NCBI GenBank assembly: GCA_913775525.1
Contig: CAJYLH010000036.1
Span: 124,001 to 188,000, forward strand
Reading direction: 5' to 3'
DNA length: 64,000 nt
From: an uncultured Chryseobacterium sp.
GTDB lineage: Bacteria; Bacteroidota; Bacteroidia; Flavobacteriales; Weeksellaceae
Below the pieces are notes generated by a model. The model had not been told where the DNA came from. It ran no database searches and worked only from the letters and a program-made list of their open reading frames with translations. The position numbers and the translations under genes are program-made. Below are positions 45,362 through 54,266 of the stretch, piece after piece; position 1 is the first letter of the stretch, and each line of letters begins with the position of its first letter.

Positions 45362-45925
45362 TTAATGCGCTTTGGCAGCTTCGATAAAATTCTTGAGTTC
45401 GGTTTTAAGGTCGGTACTGCTGCCGATACTGTCGAAGCTGATGTTATCCACCTTCCATTCCGTATCCGGCCCGTCGGTCAGCAATACGGTATCCGTCCAT
45501 TTCACCGTTGGGGAAACTTCTGAATTTTCCATTTCCACCTTTACTTTTGCTGTATATACGGAAGGAATACTTTCGGAAACATCGATAGACTGAATATGAT
45601 AGGACGTAAAACCTTCATACAGCCCTGTAAATAAAGAACCTTCAAGCAGCAGGGGCTTATCTTCAGGATGCAGGCTGTTTTTAACCCTTTCAATGTCTGT
45701 TTTGGAGATTTCAACAGACTGGTCCAGCATTCTGTTCAGATCAGAGGTAAATAAATCACCCGGCACAGGTTGGGCATAAATATCTTTTCCGGATTTTCCG
45801 TATACCGTATAGAGCTGGTTGACTTTTCGTGAAATTTCAGCCTTGGCATTGGCCGCCTCGGGTTTATTGTTGTTGCAGCTTACAACAGCTAAAAAAGTAC
45901 ATATAGAGTAGAAGAGTGTTTTCAT
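45362..45925 (-). CDS. lipoprotein, unknown function
   Basis: A 187-residue lipoprotein with lipobox VVSC (Cys17) followed by NNNKPEAAN. The rest looks like a small alpha/beta fold with NQLYTVYGKSGKDIYAQPV and a C-terminal strand set (VKWTDTVLLTDGPDTEWKVDNISFDSI). The sequence resembles DUF3828-like secreted proteins, but I am not sure. Confidence 0.65.
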   Translation of the reverse strand: MKTLFYSICTFLAVVSCNNNKPEAANAKAEISRKVNQLYTVYGKSGKDIYAQPVPGDLFTSDLNRMLDQSVEISKTDIERVKNSLHPEDKPLLLEGSLFTGLYEGFTSYHIQSIDVSESIPSVYTAKVKVEMENSEVSPTVKWTDTVLLTDGPDTEWKVDNISFDSIGSSTDLKTELKNFIEAAKAH

Positions 45926-46325
45926 TATTGTGTTCTGTTATTTTAGATCTTAAAATTATTTTGAACGAATATAGAACAATTAATTTGTTTGCCCGTAAAA
46001 GATGTCCATAATTTTCTTTGAAGCCTGAAATTGCCGTTATCAAACGCTGTACACCCTGATTATTATTCTGCATCAGTTAAAAAGAATAAAGAAAATACGG
46101 TTAACAATACCATACCGGCCGGATATGGTTAAGATCCGTTTAATAAGCTGTAACGGTATTGTTAACCGAAATTCAAAAAATCAACTCAAAATACTGAAGA
46201 TATTGAGTGTTAATAGCCATGTTAATCCCACAATTATCATTAATACTTTTTACATTATACCTTGGACAGTGTACCATTGAACATCTTTGGCATTACCCTT
46301 GATCCTATCTACGCTAATTTGAAAA
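45926..46325. other. 400-bp intergenic region with an inverted repeat, no gene
   Basis: I see no gene here. It contains the 14-bp inverted repeat at 46098-46168, and AT-rich sequence on both sides. An apparent promoter-like TAATTTG lies just before the next gene at 46326. Confidence 0.5.
46098..46168. repeat. 14-bp perfect inverted repeat
   Basis: CGGTTAACAATACC at 46098-46111 is exactly inverted at 46155-46168, with a 43-nt spacer that itself contains the palindrome CCGGCCGG. It resembles a large stem-loop or a paired operator. Confidence 0.65.
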
Positions 46326-46523
46326 ATGAAAATAATGAAAGGTTTAATGAAAATGATCAGTATGATGATCGTCATCTTAATGATGGCATCATGTGTCGCA
46401 CCACCGCCACGTCCGCATCGTGGGCCTCCTCCTGGGCACCGAAAGCATATGCATAAGAAATGGCACAGGCATCCGGGTCCGCCTAGAGGACATCATCCTC
46501 CGGGGCATCACAGGCATCGATAA
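46326..46523 (+). CDS. small His/Pro-rich lipoprotein
   Basis: A 65-residue lipoprotein. The signal peptide ends in lipobox MASC (Cys23). The mature 43 residues contain 11 His and 12 Pro (for example PPPGHRKHMHKKWHRHPGPP and a HHPPGHHRHR tail). Such content suggests metal binding (Zn, Ni or Cu), which is inference. A similar, shorter protein lies 95 bp downstream. Confidence 0.75.
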   Translation: MKIMKGLMKMISMMIVILMMASCVAPPPRPHRGPPPGHRKHMHKKWHRHPGPPRGHHPPGHHRHR

Positions 46524-46533
46524 TCAAAAGGTA

Positions 46534-46562
46534 GCACCAGCTGTACAGCTGGTGTTTTTTTT
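46534..46562 (+). terminator. terminator between the two His/Pro-rich genes
   Basis: CACCAGCT / AGCTGGTG stem (with GTAC centre), then T8. Confidence 0.85.
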
Positions 46563-46617
46563 ATGCTTCCGTTTTGGCATCAGTGTTGTTTTCTTAGAAG
46601 CACAAAATGTAATACAT

Positions 46618-46770
46618 ATGAAAAAGTTAACAAAAATGTCTGTTTTAGCGGCTGTGATCTTTGTCGTAGGCTCCTGTGCTGCGCCGCCGCGTCCGCCACA
46701 TGGTAAACCGCCGGTGCCTCCGCATGAAAGAGGGCTTCCTGCACATCCGCATCCGCCCGGACCACGCTAA
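46618..46770 (+). CDS. small His/Pro-rich lipoprotein, second copy
   Basis: A 50-residue lipoprotein with lipobox VGSC (Cys20). The mature part (CAAPPRPPHGKPPVPPHE and a HPHPPGPR end) holds 13 Pro and 4 His. It resembles the preceding protein after the lipobox (CVAPPPRPHRGPPPG versus CAAPPRPPHGKPPVP), so the pair is probably a tandem duplication that diverged. Confidence 0.72.
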   Translation: MKKLTKMSVLAAVIFVVGSCAAPPRPPHGKPPVPPHERGLPAHPHPPGPR

Positions 46771-46773
46771 ATT

Positions 46774-46812
46774 AAAATGCTGCAACGATATAGACCGGTG
46801 CAGCATTTTTTT
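46774..46812. terminator. terminator between convergent lipoprotein and DUF4286 genes
   Basis: AATGCTGCA / TGCAGCATT stem with a 14-nt loop, followed by T7. Confidence 0.8.
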
Positions 46813-46826
46813 ATCTGATACTTGTT

Positions 46827-47141
46827 TTAAAGTTTGTTGATTCTCGGGTTCAGGAATGTATTAAAAATCATAACTTCCTGCCCGAACCGGGTTTCTATCC
46901 TTTCCGTAATATTGAGCAGCTCACTTTCCATAAAATCAGTCCTCAGTTCTTCATTATCAAATACCAGGAGAAGATTATAGTTTTTTCCGTCTTCAATATA
47001 ATCGCTGCCCACCTCAGACAGGATGTATTGGCTGACGTCCATCAGGTTTTCTGCCATCAGGGCAAGGGTATCATCCATATAATTTTCCCATTCCTCAAGA
47101 TTATTTTTGGTGCAGTGAAAGGTGATGCTCAGTACGCTCAT
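46827..47141 (-). CDS. DUF4286 family protein
   Basis: A 104-residue protein, normal for DUF4286, a ferredoxin-like (dimeric alpha/beta barrel) fold of unknown function. Visible features: SITFHCTKNNLEEWENYMDD at the start, YNLLLVFDNEELRTDFME in the middle and FGQEVMIFNTFLNPRINKL at the end. No catalytic residue stands out. Confidence 0.82.
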   Translation of the reverse strand: MSVLSITFHCTKNNLEEWENYMDDTLALMAENLMDVSQYILSEVGSDYIEDGKNYNLLLVFDNEELRTDFMESELLNITERIETRFGQEVMIFNTFLNPRINKL

Positions 47142-47287
47142 TTTTTATGAATATTTAATATTTTTAAGACAAATTCTGAGCCAAAAATCGGTAATTTTTT
47201 CGTAAATTAGCCCGTTAATTAAAATGGAAAATAAATAATTTTCAGGCTTCCCGCTAAGGGCCTGATGATCATTGTAATAATTTGTTT

Positions 47288-49864
47288 ATGCAAAAAGAAG
47301 GTGAAAGACTGATTCCTATCAACATTGTTGATGAAATGAAGTCATCTTATATCGATTATTCGATGTCTGTAATTGTTTCCAGAGCATTACCTGACGTAAG
47401 AGATGGCTTGAAACCCGTTCATAGAAGAGTTCTTTACGGTATGTATGGATTGGGGGTTTTTTCTAACAGAAAATATTTAAAATCCGCGAGAATTGTAGGG
47501 GATGTTCTGGGTAAGTATCACCCGCACGGGGACTCCTCTGTATATGACGCGATGGTAAGGATGGCCCAGGAATGGAGCCTGCGTTATCCGCAGGTAGACG
47601 GGCAGGGGAACTTCGGTTCCATGGACGGCGACCCGCCGGCAGCAATGCGTTATACCGAAGCCAGGCTGAAAAAAATATCCGACGAAATTCTTTCCGATCT
47701 GGATAAAGAAACCGTTGATTTCCAGAATAACTTTGACGACAGTTTACAGGAACCTACTGTTATGCCAACCAAAGTTCCGAACCTCCTGGTTAACGGTACT
47801 TCCGGGATTGCGGTGGGGATGGCGACCAATATGGCTCCGCATAACCTTTCAGAATCCATCAATGCGATCTGTGCGTATATAGATAACAAAGATATTTCCA
47901 TTGATGAGCTCATGCAGCACATCATTGCCCCGGATTTTCCTACCGGAGGAATCATTTACGGCTACGACGGCGTAAGGGATGCCTTCCATACCGGACGAGG
48001 AAGGGTTGTATTAAGGGCTAAGGTTAACTTTGAAGAAATAGGAAACCGTAATGCCATCATCGTTACAGAGATTCCTTATCAGGTCAACAAAGCCGAAATG
48101 ATTGCCAGGACGGCAGAGCTGGTGAAGGACGAGAAAATTCCGGGCATTTATGAAATCAGGGATGAATCGGACAGAAAAGGACTTCGGGTAGTATACGAAC
48201 TGAAAAACGACGCTATTCCTAATGTCGTTCTCAATCTTTTATATAAATATACCTCTCTTCAGACCTCTTTCAGCGTTAACAATATTGCATTGGTTAACGG
48301 AAGGCCGGAGCAGCTGAACCTGAAAGATATCATCCATCATTTCGTAGAGCACAGACATGAGGTGATTGTGAGAAGGACGAAGTTCGAGCTTAAGAAAGCA
48401 AGAGAAAGGGCCCATATCCTTGAAGGATTCATGAAAGTGATCGGAAGCCAGGCTTCCCTGGATAAAGCGATCTCTATCATCCGTCACAGTGCCAATCCAC
48501 AGGCTGCCAAAGAAGGGTTGATAGAAGCATTCGAGCTTTCTGACATCCAGGCCCAGGCTATACTTGATCTGCGTCTGGCGCGTTTAACCGGAATGGAGCT
48601 GGATAAGATCCGTGATGAGTATGAGGCGATCATGAAAGAGATCGAAAACCTTGAAGATATCCTGTCCAATGAAGAAAGAAGGTTCCTGATCATTAAAGAG
48701 GAGCTGATCGAAATAAAAGAAAAGTACGGGGACGACAGAAGAACGGAAATCGACTATTCCGGTGGCGAAATGTCTATTGAAGACATCATCCCGAATGAAT
48801 CCGTGGTTCTTACCATTTCCCATGCAGGATACATCAAAAGGACTTCCCTTTCAGAATATAAGATCCAGAGCAGGGGTGGTGTAGGAAACAGGGCAGCGAC
48901 TACCAGGGACGAAGACTTCCTGGAGTACATTGTATCTGCAACCAATCACCAGTACATGCTGTTCTTTACCGAGAAAGGAAGATGTTACTGGCTGAGGGTA
49001 TTCGAAATTCCGGAAGGATCCAAAACGTCCAAGGGAAGAGCTGTGCAGAACCTGATCAATATTGAGCCGGATGATAAGATCAAAGCATACATCCGTACCA
49101 ACAACCTTAAAGATACTGAGTATGTGAACCAGATGAGCGTAGTGATGGTGACCAAAAATGGAACCATTAAGAAAACTTCGCTTGAAGCCTATTCAAGGCC
49201 TAGGGTAAATGGGGTGAATGCGATTGAGATCAGGGATAATGACCAGCTTCTGAGTGCATACCTTACCAACGGTACGTCCCAGATTATGATCGCGACGAAA
49301 AAAGGTAAATGTATCCGTTTCCCGGAAGAAAAAGTAAGGGAAGTGGGCCGTAGCTCTATCGGGGTACGCGGAATTACACTGGAAGACAACGATGAAGTAA
49401 TCGGCATGATTGTGGTAAATGATCTTGACAATGATACGGTTCTCGTAGTATCTGAAAAAGGATACGGGAAAAGGACAGCCGTTCTCGATTACAGGGAAAC
49501 CAACAGAGGTGGAAAAGGAGTCATTACCCTGAACATCACAGAAAAGACAGGAGACCTGATCGCCATCCAGAATGTAACGGATGATGATGGCCTGATGATC
49601 ATCAACAAATCCGGTGTTGCCATCCGTATGGGAATGGATGAAATGCGTGTAATGGGTAGGAATACCCAAGGGGTAAGGATGATTAACCTGAAGAAAAACG
49701 ATGAAATTGCAGCCATTGCCAAAGTGGAGAAAGATAAAGACGTGGAAGATGATGCGGAAGAAAATGAAGAAGGCGGGATTGTAGAAAATAACCAGGAAAA
49801 CATTTCAGTTGCTGATCCGGAAAATGAAAACCCGGCAACGGACACTGATACTACCGATTCTTAA
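47288..49864 (+). CDS. gyrA: DNA gyrase subunit A
   Basis: The breaking-rejoining subunit of gyrase. About 858 residues from ATG 47288 ([20 protein letters not shown]). The catalytic Tyr lies in [10 protein letters not shown], with [17 protein letters not shown] and [20 protein letters not shown] (QRDR-type region with Ser) near the N-terminus. Beta-pinwheel repeats fill the C-terminal third. It ends in a highly acidic tail ([18 protein letters not shown]). Confidence 0.98.
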   Translation: MQKEGERLIPINIVDEMKSSYIDYSMSVIVSRALPDVRDGLKPVHRRVLYGMYGLGVFSNRKYLKSARIVGDVLGKYHPHGDSSVYDAMVRMAQEWSLRYPQVDGQGNFGSMDGDPPAAMRYTEARLKKISDEILSDLDKETVDFQNNFDDSLQEPTVMPTKVPNLLVNGTSGIAVGMATNMAPHNLSESINAICAYIDNKDISIDELMQHIIAPDFPTGGIIYGYDGVRDAFHTGRGRVVLRAKVNFEEIGNRNAIIVTEIPYQVNKAEMIARTAELVKDEKIPGIYEIRDESDRKGLRVVYELKNDAIPNVVLNLLYKYTSLQTSFSVNNIALVNGRPEQLNLKDIIHHFVEHRHEVIVRRTKFELKKARERAHILEGFMKVIGSQASLDKAISIIRHSANPQAAKEGLIEAFELSDIQAQAILDLRLARLTGMELDKIRDEYEAIMKEIENLEDILSNEERRFLIIKEELIEIKEKYGDDRRTEIDYSGGEMSIEDIIPNESVVLTISHAGYIKRTSLSEYKIQSRGGVGNRAATTRDEDFLEYIVSATNHQYMLFFTEKGRCYWLRVFEIPEGSKTSKGRAVQNLINIEPDDKIKAYIRTNNLKDTEYVNQMSVVMVTKNGTIKKTSLEAYSRPRVNGVNAIEIRDNDQLLSAYLTNGTSQIMIATKKGKCIRFPEEKVREVGRSSIGVRGITLEDNDEVIGMIVVNDLDNDTVLVVSEKGYGKRTAVLDYRETNRGGKGVITLNITEKTGDLIAIQNVTDDDGLMIINKSGVAIRMGMDEMRVMGRNTQGVRMINLKKNDEIAAIAKVEKDKDVEDDAEENEEGGIVENNQENISVADPENENPATDTDTTDS

Positions 49865-49900
49865 GAATAATATTGTACAATTAATTATAAAATAGTGATT

Positions 49901-50932
49901 ATGAAAAAGCTGATTTTAGGAATGGCGATCATAGCATCATCATTTGTTTTTGGACAGAAAGGGGATGTAAATGCCCAGTTACAGGCTGCCAACAAAGAAG
50001 CTATGGATGCCTACAATGCTAAAAACTACGCAGGAGCGGCTCCCAAGTTTATGGAGGTGTATAACCTGCTGAAAACTAACGGACAGGATGATAAAACATA
50101 TATGTATTACGCAGGACTGAGCTATGCTTTGGCAAATAACTCAGAACAGGCGATCAAAGTATATAATGATCTTATCAACTCCGGATATACGGGAGTTCAG
50201 ACTACGTATACCGCAAAGGATAACAAGACCGGCCAGGTAATGACGTATGACAAGAATACCTGGGACCTGCTTAAGAAAAGTTCCAAGGATTATTCCGATT
50301 TTAAAACAGAACAGACCCCAAGTGTAGAATCTGACCTGTATGAAACGCTGTCTACATTGCTGATCAATGCCAAAAAGAATGACGAGGCACTGGCTGTTAT
50401 TGAAAAAGGGCTTGCCAAATTCCCTAACAACGCCAAATTGAAGGAATATCAGGGATCTGCCTTATATGCTTCCGGTAATACGGATAAATTCATGGCCAAC
50501 CTTAAGGAACAGCTGGCTAAAAATCCTAATGATGCAACCAACTGGTACAACCTTGGGGTATTGCAGTCTAAAAATCCTGCCACTGCTGCAGATGCAGAAG
50601 CATCTTTCAAAAAAGCAATCGAGCTTAAGCCGGATTTTTCTAATGCTTACCAGAACCTGGTGCTGACTTCCATCGGCGATGATTCTAAAGCTGTAGAAGA
50701 GATTAATGCTCTTAGAAAAACCAAACCGGACGAAGCGACCAAACTGATCGAAGCCAGAAAGGCAAGATTTGACAAGGCTCTTCCGTATGCTGAAAAATGG
50801 TACCAATCCAATCCTGAAAACCTGGATGCTGTATCCATGCTGAAGGATATTTACGGAATTACCAAAAACCAGGCAAAAATGACTGAAATGAAGGCTAAAG
50901 AAGCTGCACTTCAGGCCAAACAGCCTAAATAA
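49901..50932 (+). CDS. TPR-repeat exported protein
   Basis: A 343-residue protein starting at ATG 49901 with a signal peptide (ending FVFGQ). The body is made of tetratricopeptide-like helix pairs (YAGLSYALANNSEQAIKVYN; NDATNWYNLGVLQSKNPATA; AEKWYQSNPENLDAVSMLKD). It lies directly behind gyrA; role unknown, probably periplasmic or outer-membrane associated. Confidence 0.85.
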   Translation: MKKLILGMAIIASSFVFGQKGDVNAQLQAANKEAMDAYNAKNYAGAAPKFMEVYNLLKTNGQDDKTYMYYAGLSYALANNSEQAIKVYNDLINSGYTGVQTTYTAKDNKTGQVMTYDKNTWDLLKKSSKDYSDFKTEQTPSVESDLYETLSTLLINAKKNDEALAVIEKGLAKFPNNAKLKEYQGSALYASGNTDKFMANLKEQLAKNPNDATNWYNLGVLQSKNPATAADAEASFKKAIELKPDFSNAYQNLVLTSIGDDSKAVEEINALRKTKPDEATKLIEARKARFDKALPYAEKWYQSNPENLDAVSMLKDIYGITKNQAKMTEMKAKEAALQAKQPK

Positions 50933-50956
50933 GAATTCTTTAAGAAAAACATAGGG

Positions 50957-50986
50957 AACCGGGATCTGACAGTCCCGGTTTTTTGT
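50957..50986 (+). terminator. terminator after the TPR gene
   Basis: AACCGGGA / TCCCGGTT stem with an 8-nt loop, then TTTTGTG. Confidence 0.85.
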
Positions 50987-51053
50987 GTTTAAAAAACCGC
51001 ATATTCCCGGTTATAATCCTGAAATTACCATCCCGAAATTCTTTCCAATTCCG

Positions 51054-51061
51054 TATCTTTG
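51054..51061 (+). promoter_or_regulatory. -7 box for menB
   Basis: TATCTTTG, an exact TAnnTTTG match, 17 nt before the menB start codon at 51079. It lies inside the longer reading frame and supports the shorter start. Confidence 0.65.
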
Positions 51062-51078
51062 AGGAAAATTTTTACAAA

Positions 51079-51915
51079 ATGATCGAGTGGAAAACCGCTA
51101 AGGAATACGAAGATATCACCTATAAAAAATCCAACGGGGTGGCAAGGATTGCCTTCAACAGGCCGGAAATCAGAAATGCTTTCCGCCCGAAAACCACTTC
51201 GGAACTATACGATGCCTTTTATGATGCCTATGAAGATCCTTCAATCGGTGTCGTATTGCTTTCCGGTGAAGGGCCAAGCCCTAAAGACGGGGGCTGGGCA
51301 TTCTGCAGCGGGGGAGACCAGAAAGCCAGGGGCCATCAGGGATATGTAGGGGAAGACGGAAGGCACCGCCTCAATATCCTGGAGGTTCAGCGTCTGATCC
51401 GCTTTATGCCTAAAGTGGTGATTGCTGTAGTTCCGGGATGGGCTGTAGGCGGCGGGCACTCGCTTCATGTGGTGTGCGATCTGACCTTAGCCAGTGAAGA
51501 GCATGCGATTTTCAAACAGACCGATGCGGATGTAACCAGCTTCGACGGAGGCTACGGATCCGCTTATCTGGCTAAGATGGTAGGTCAGAAAAAAGCCCGT
51601 GAGATTTTCTTCCTGGGAAGGAATTATTCCGCACAGGAAGCTCTTGAAATGGGAATGGTGAATAAAGTGGTTCCTCATGCCGAACTTGAAGATACCGCCT
51701 ACGAATGGGCCCAGGAAATTCTTGCCAAATCACCGACTTCCATCAGGATGCTGAAATTTGCCATGAACCTTACCGATGACGGCATGGTAGGGCAGCAGGT
51801 ATTTGCCGGGGAAGCTACCCGCCTGGCGTACATGACGGAGGAAGCTAAAGAAGGAAGAAATGCCTTCCTTGAAAAGAGAAAGCCAAATTTCGGGGAAGAT
51901 CAATGGATATCGTAA
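51079..51915 (+). CDS. menB: 1,4-dihydroxy-2-naphthoyl-CoA synthase
   Basis: Crotonase-fold enzyme that closes the naphthoquinone ring in menaquinone synthesis. About 278 residues from ATG 51079 (MIEWKTAKEYEDITY). Key regions: IAFNRPEIRNAFRP, FCSGGDQKARG (oxyanion-hole segment of MenB) and WAVGGGHSLHVVCDLTLAS. The gap to menA is an inverted repeat. Confidence 0.96.
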   Translation: MIEWKTAKEYEDITYKKSNGVARIAFNRPEIRNAFRPKTTSELYDAFYDAYEDPSIGVVLLSGEGPSPKDGGWAFCSGGDQKARGHQGYVGEDGRHRLNILEVQRLIRFMPKVVIAVVPGWAVGGGHSLHVVCDLTLASEEHAIFKQTDADVTSFDGGYGSAYLAKMVGQKKAREIFFLGRNYSAQEALEMGMVNKVVPHAELEDTAYEWAQEILAKSPTSIRMLKFAMNLTDDGMVGQQVFAGEATRLAYMTEEAKEGRNAFLEKRKPNFGEDQWIS

Positions 51916-51920
51916 TATAA

Positions 51921-52002
51921 AATTATGAGTAATAGGTAATGAGTAATGAGCAATTTTAATTCCATTATTGATTACCTATTACTCATTGCCCATTACTTAT
52001 AA
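51921..52002. repeat. heptamer-built inverted repeat between menB and menA
   Basis: The left arm (51923-51955) contains ATGAGTA, ATAGGTA, ATGAGTA, ATGAGCA units; the right arm (51966-52001) carries the inverted set (CCTATTA, CTCATTG, CCCATTA). About 27 of 33 aligned positions match. It ends 4 nt before the menA ATG. Confidence 0.8.
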
Positions 52003-52005
52003 ACT

Positions 52006-52938
52006 ATGAAGGATTGGATTAAAGCCGCAAGGCTGAGAACACTGCCGCTGTCGTTAAGCGGAATTATTATGGGGTCTTTCATTGCCAAATGGAGGCTGTA
52101 CGGAGAAGGGGGAACTTGGGACTGGAGGATATTTGCCCTGGCCCTTCTGGTTACTCTACTGTACCAGATCCTGTCTAACTATGCCAATGATTATGGCGAC
52201 GGCATAAAAGGAACCGATGCCAAAAGAGTGGTGGAAGCAGAATCGAGGGCAGTGGCATCCGGAAGGATCACAGCCGGCCAGATGCGGAATGCGGTAATTA
52301 TTTTATCGGTTTTTTCGTTTCTGGCAACCGTTGCATTATTGTACCTGGCTTTTATTCCTGGAGGATATCTTAATGAATTTTATATATTTATCGGATTGGG
52401 CGTAGCCTGTATTCTGGCGGCCATCGGATATACAATAGGGAAAAAGCCATACGGATACATGGGATTGGGAGATATTTTTGTCTTTATCTTTTTCGGGCTT
52501 GTTTCCGTATGCGGAAGTTATTTCCTCTTTACCAAAACGTTCAGCTGGGATATGCTGCTTCCGGGGACAGCCATAGGAATGATGAGCATGGCTGTACTGA
52601 ACCTCAATAATATGCGTGATATAGAAAGTGACCGCTTATCCGGGAAGCACAGCTTTGCTTTAAGGATCGGATACAAAAATGCCATGATCTATGAAATGGT
52701 GCTGCTGCAGCTTCCGTTAATCATCATGCTGATGTTTTTAGGGGTCAACGGATTCTTCCAGTCACAGAATTATTACGTGTTTATTGTAATGATCCTGCTG
52801 CTGCCAATGATGAAAGTCAGAAGGAAAATAATGGCTATTAAGGAACCAAGGGAATTAGATCCTTTCCTGAAGCAGGTAGGTATCATGACATTTGCAATGG
52901 CTGCGCTTACAGCTATCGGGCTTAATTTTTTCAGGTAA
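52006..52938 (+). CDS. menA: 1,4-dihydroxy-2-naphthoate polyprenyltransferase
   Basis: Membrane UbiA-type enzyme that prenylates dihydroxynaphthoate in menaquinone synthesis. The 310 residues have about eight helices, starting DWIKAARLRTLPLSLSGI, with Asp-rich motifs NYANDYGDGIKGTD (about 63-76) and NMRDIESDRLSGK. It follows menB in the same direction. Confidence 0.95.
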   Translation: MKDWIKAARLRTLPLSLSGIIMGSFIAKWRLYGEGGTWDWRIFALALLVTLLYQILSNYANDYGDGIKGTDAKRVVEAESRAVASGRITAGQMRNAVIILSVFSFLATVALLYLAFIPGGYLNEFYIFIGLGVACILAAIGYTIGKKPYGYMGLGDIFVFIFFGLVSVCGSYFLFTKTFSWDMLLPGTAIGMMSMAVLNLNNMRDIESDRLSGKHSFALRIGYKNAMIYEMVLLQLPLIIMLMFLGVNGFFQSQNYYVFIVMILLLPMMKVRRKIMAIKEPRELDPFLKQVGIMTFAMAALTAIGLNFFR

Positions 52939-52959
52939 AATAATTACAGATGTTCTGAT

Positions 52960-53195
52960 ATGAAAAATAAAATGCTGCATCAGATACTCTCCTGGATATC
53001 GCTGGTGTTGGCAGCGGTGTTTTTTCCTGTGATTTAATCGGAGGGCTGGCTATAGCTGAGATTGATATCGGAGCGTACATTGTGATGGCCTTTATAGCGA
53101 TCAACAGTATAATTTCTGTATTGATTCTGACATCCGGAATTTTTCAGATGGTCTTTCAGATCACGGTATCCTTATGTATTGCTGGGCCCTCATGA
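52960..53195 (+). pseudogene. small membrane protein gene, frameshifted
   Basis: ATG 52960 opens a hydrophobic frame (HQILSWISLVLAAVFF) that ends at a TAA at 53035-53037 after 25 codons. One base more in the T6 run at 53020-53025 would rejoin it to a 50-residue hydrophobic frame (CDLIGGLAIAEIDIG, IAINSIISVLILTSGIF) that ends at 53193-53195. It looks like a two- or three-helix membrane protein broken by a homopolymer indel; a sequencing error is possible. Confidence 0.55.
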
Positions 53196-53252
53196 GATCT
53201 TTAATTCCAAGCCATCACATACTGATAGTGTAACTTTAAAATAATAAAAAAT

Positions 53253-53939
53253 ATGAAAATACAATTTTTAGGACAAAGCTGTTTTCTGTTCACATATAAG
53301 GACAAGACTATCCTGGCAGATCCTTTCTACAGCTACAAAAAAGCGGAATCGGGATTTGATATTACCGCACAGAAGATTGATTATATCCTTCTTACCCATG
53401 CGCACGGAGACCATACCGCAGATGTGGAAGAAGTATTGCAGCACCATCCGCAGGCGGCAGTAATCGGGGTACCGGAAGTTTGCGGTCACTTTAAAAATGC
53501 AGCCCGTAAAATTGATCTCAACCTGGGAGGTACAGCAGATGTTGATGATTTAAAGATTTCCATGGTTCCGGCCCAGCATACCAGTTCATTTTCGGACGGG
53601 AGCTACGGCGGCGTTCCTGTAGGGTATATTTTCAGGCTTCCTGAAGGTAAAAACATATACCTGGCAGGGGACACAGGAGTTATGGCAGATATGGGCCTTT
53701 TCCCGAAGCTGTATGGCAATCTGGATGTTTCTATCCTGCCTATCGGAGGACATTATACAATGGATGCGGAACTGGCGGCATTTGCGGCTACTGAATTGCT
53801 GAAAACCCCTAAAGTAATCGGATGTCATTTTGATACTTTCCCTGCAATCGAAATCAGCCACGAGGAAGCATTAAAGCATTTCGCCGATAAAAATATAGAG
53901 CTTGTTTTACCGAAACTGGGCGAGGAGTTCGAATTTTAA
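53253..53939 (+). CDS. metal-dependent hydrolase, UPF0173-like
   Basis: A 228-residue metallo-beta-lactamase-fold protein. The motif THAHGDHTAD supplies His-Asp-His metal ligands, with AGDTGVMADM, and GCHFDTFP near the C-terminus. It matches the UPF0173/YtkL hydrolases of unknown substrate. Confidence 0.9.
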   Translation: MKIQFLGQSCFLFTYKDKTILADPFYSYKKAESGFDITAQKIDYILLTHAHGDHTADVEEVLQHHPQAAVIGVPEVCGHFKNAARKIDLNLGGTADVDDLKISMVPAQHTSSFSDGSYGGVPVGYIFRLPEGKNIYLAGDTGVMADMGLFPKLYGNLDVSILPIGGHYTMDAELAAFAATELLKTPKVIGCHFDTFPAIEISHEEALKHFADKNIELVLPKLGEEFEF

Positions 53940-54032
53940 TACAGAAATAAAGGTAATTTGAAAATGAAAATGTTGGACCGTATGGAAACAAAAAAAGATA
54001 ATTTTCAAATTACCTCTCTTCACTTAGTACCA

Positions 54033-54134
54033 AAAAAAAATGGCAAGCTATCTACATCACACCGCTACGACCAATTACCTTTGCTGCGTTCCCACCCTGG
54101 AGGATTCTCAGGAGCTGGTTGTGTAGGACTTGCC
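54033..54134 (-). ncRNA. ffs: bacterial small signal recognition particle RNA (4.5S)
   Basis: The minus strand holds the conserved SRP domain: CCAGGGTGGGAACGCAGCA on one side and GTAGCGGTGTGATGTAG on the other of the closing helix. The outer arms GGCAAG and CTTGCC pair across the RNA, as do CTACA and TGTAG. A run of about nine T follows (54032-54040, minus direction) as terminator, and a TATCTTTG promoter box precedes it. Ends are approximate. A 78-codon frame on the opposite strand covers the same DNA but is not convincing. Ffh, its protein partner, is at 665-2026. Confidence 0.82.
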
Positions 54135-54138
54135 GGTG

Positions 54139-54146
54139 CAAAGATA
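54139..54146 (-). promoter_or_regulatory. -7 box for the SRP RNA
   Basis: TATCTTTG on the minus strand (TAnnTTTG), placed to start transcription a few bases before the outer helix. Confidence 0.65.
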
Positions 54147-54266
54147 GGAATAAATTGTAAACTTAAAAATATTATCAAAGAAAAATCATGCTAAAAAATG
54201 CCTTTCAGTGCTAAAATGCTGAGATTAAGCGCAATAATTTTTCAGAATTTTTCTAAAACAAAAGAC

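Noticed and set aside
46262-46456. plus-strand frame overlapping the first His/Pro-rich gene
   Set aside because: It is out of frame with the lipoprotein that has a clear signal peptide and lipobox.
53958-54194. 78-codon plus-strand open frame
   Set aside because: It overlies the SRP RNA on the other strand, contains no recognisable motif, and its reading is explained by RNA sequence and a poly-A/T run.
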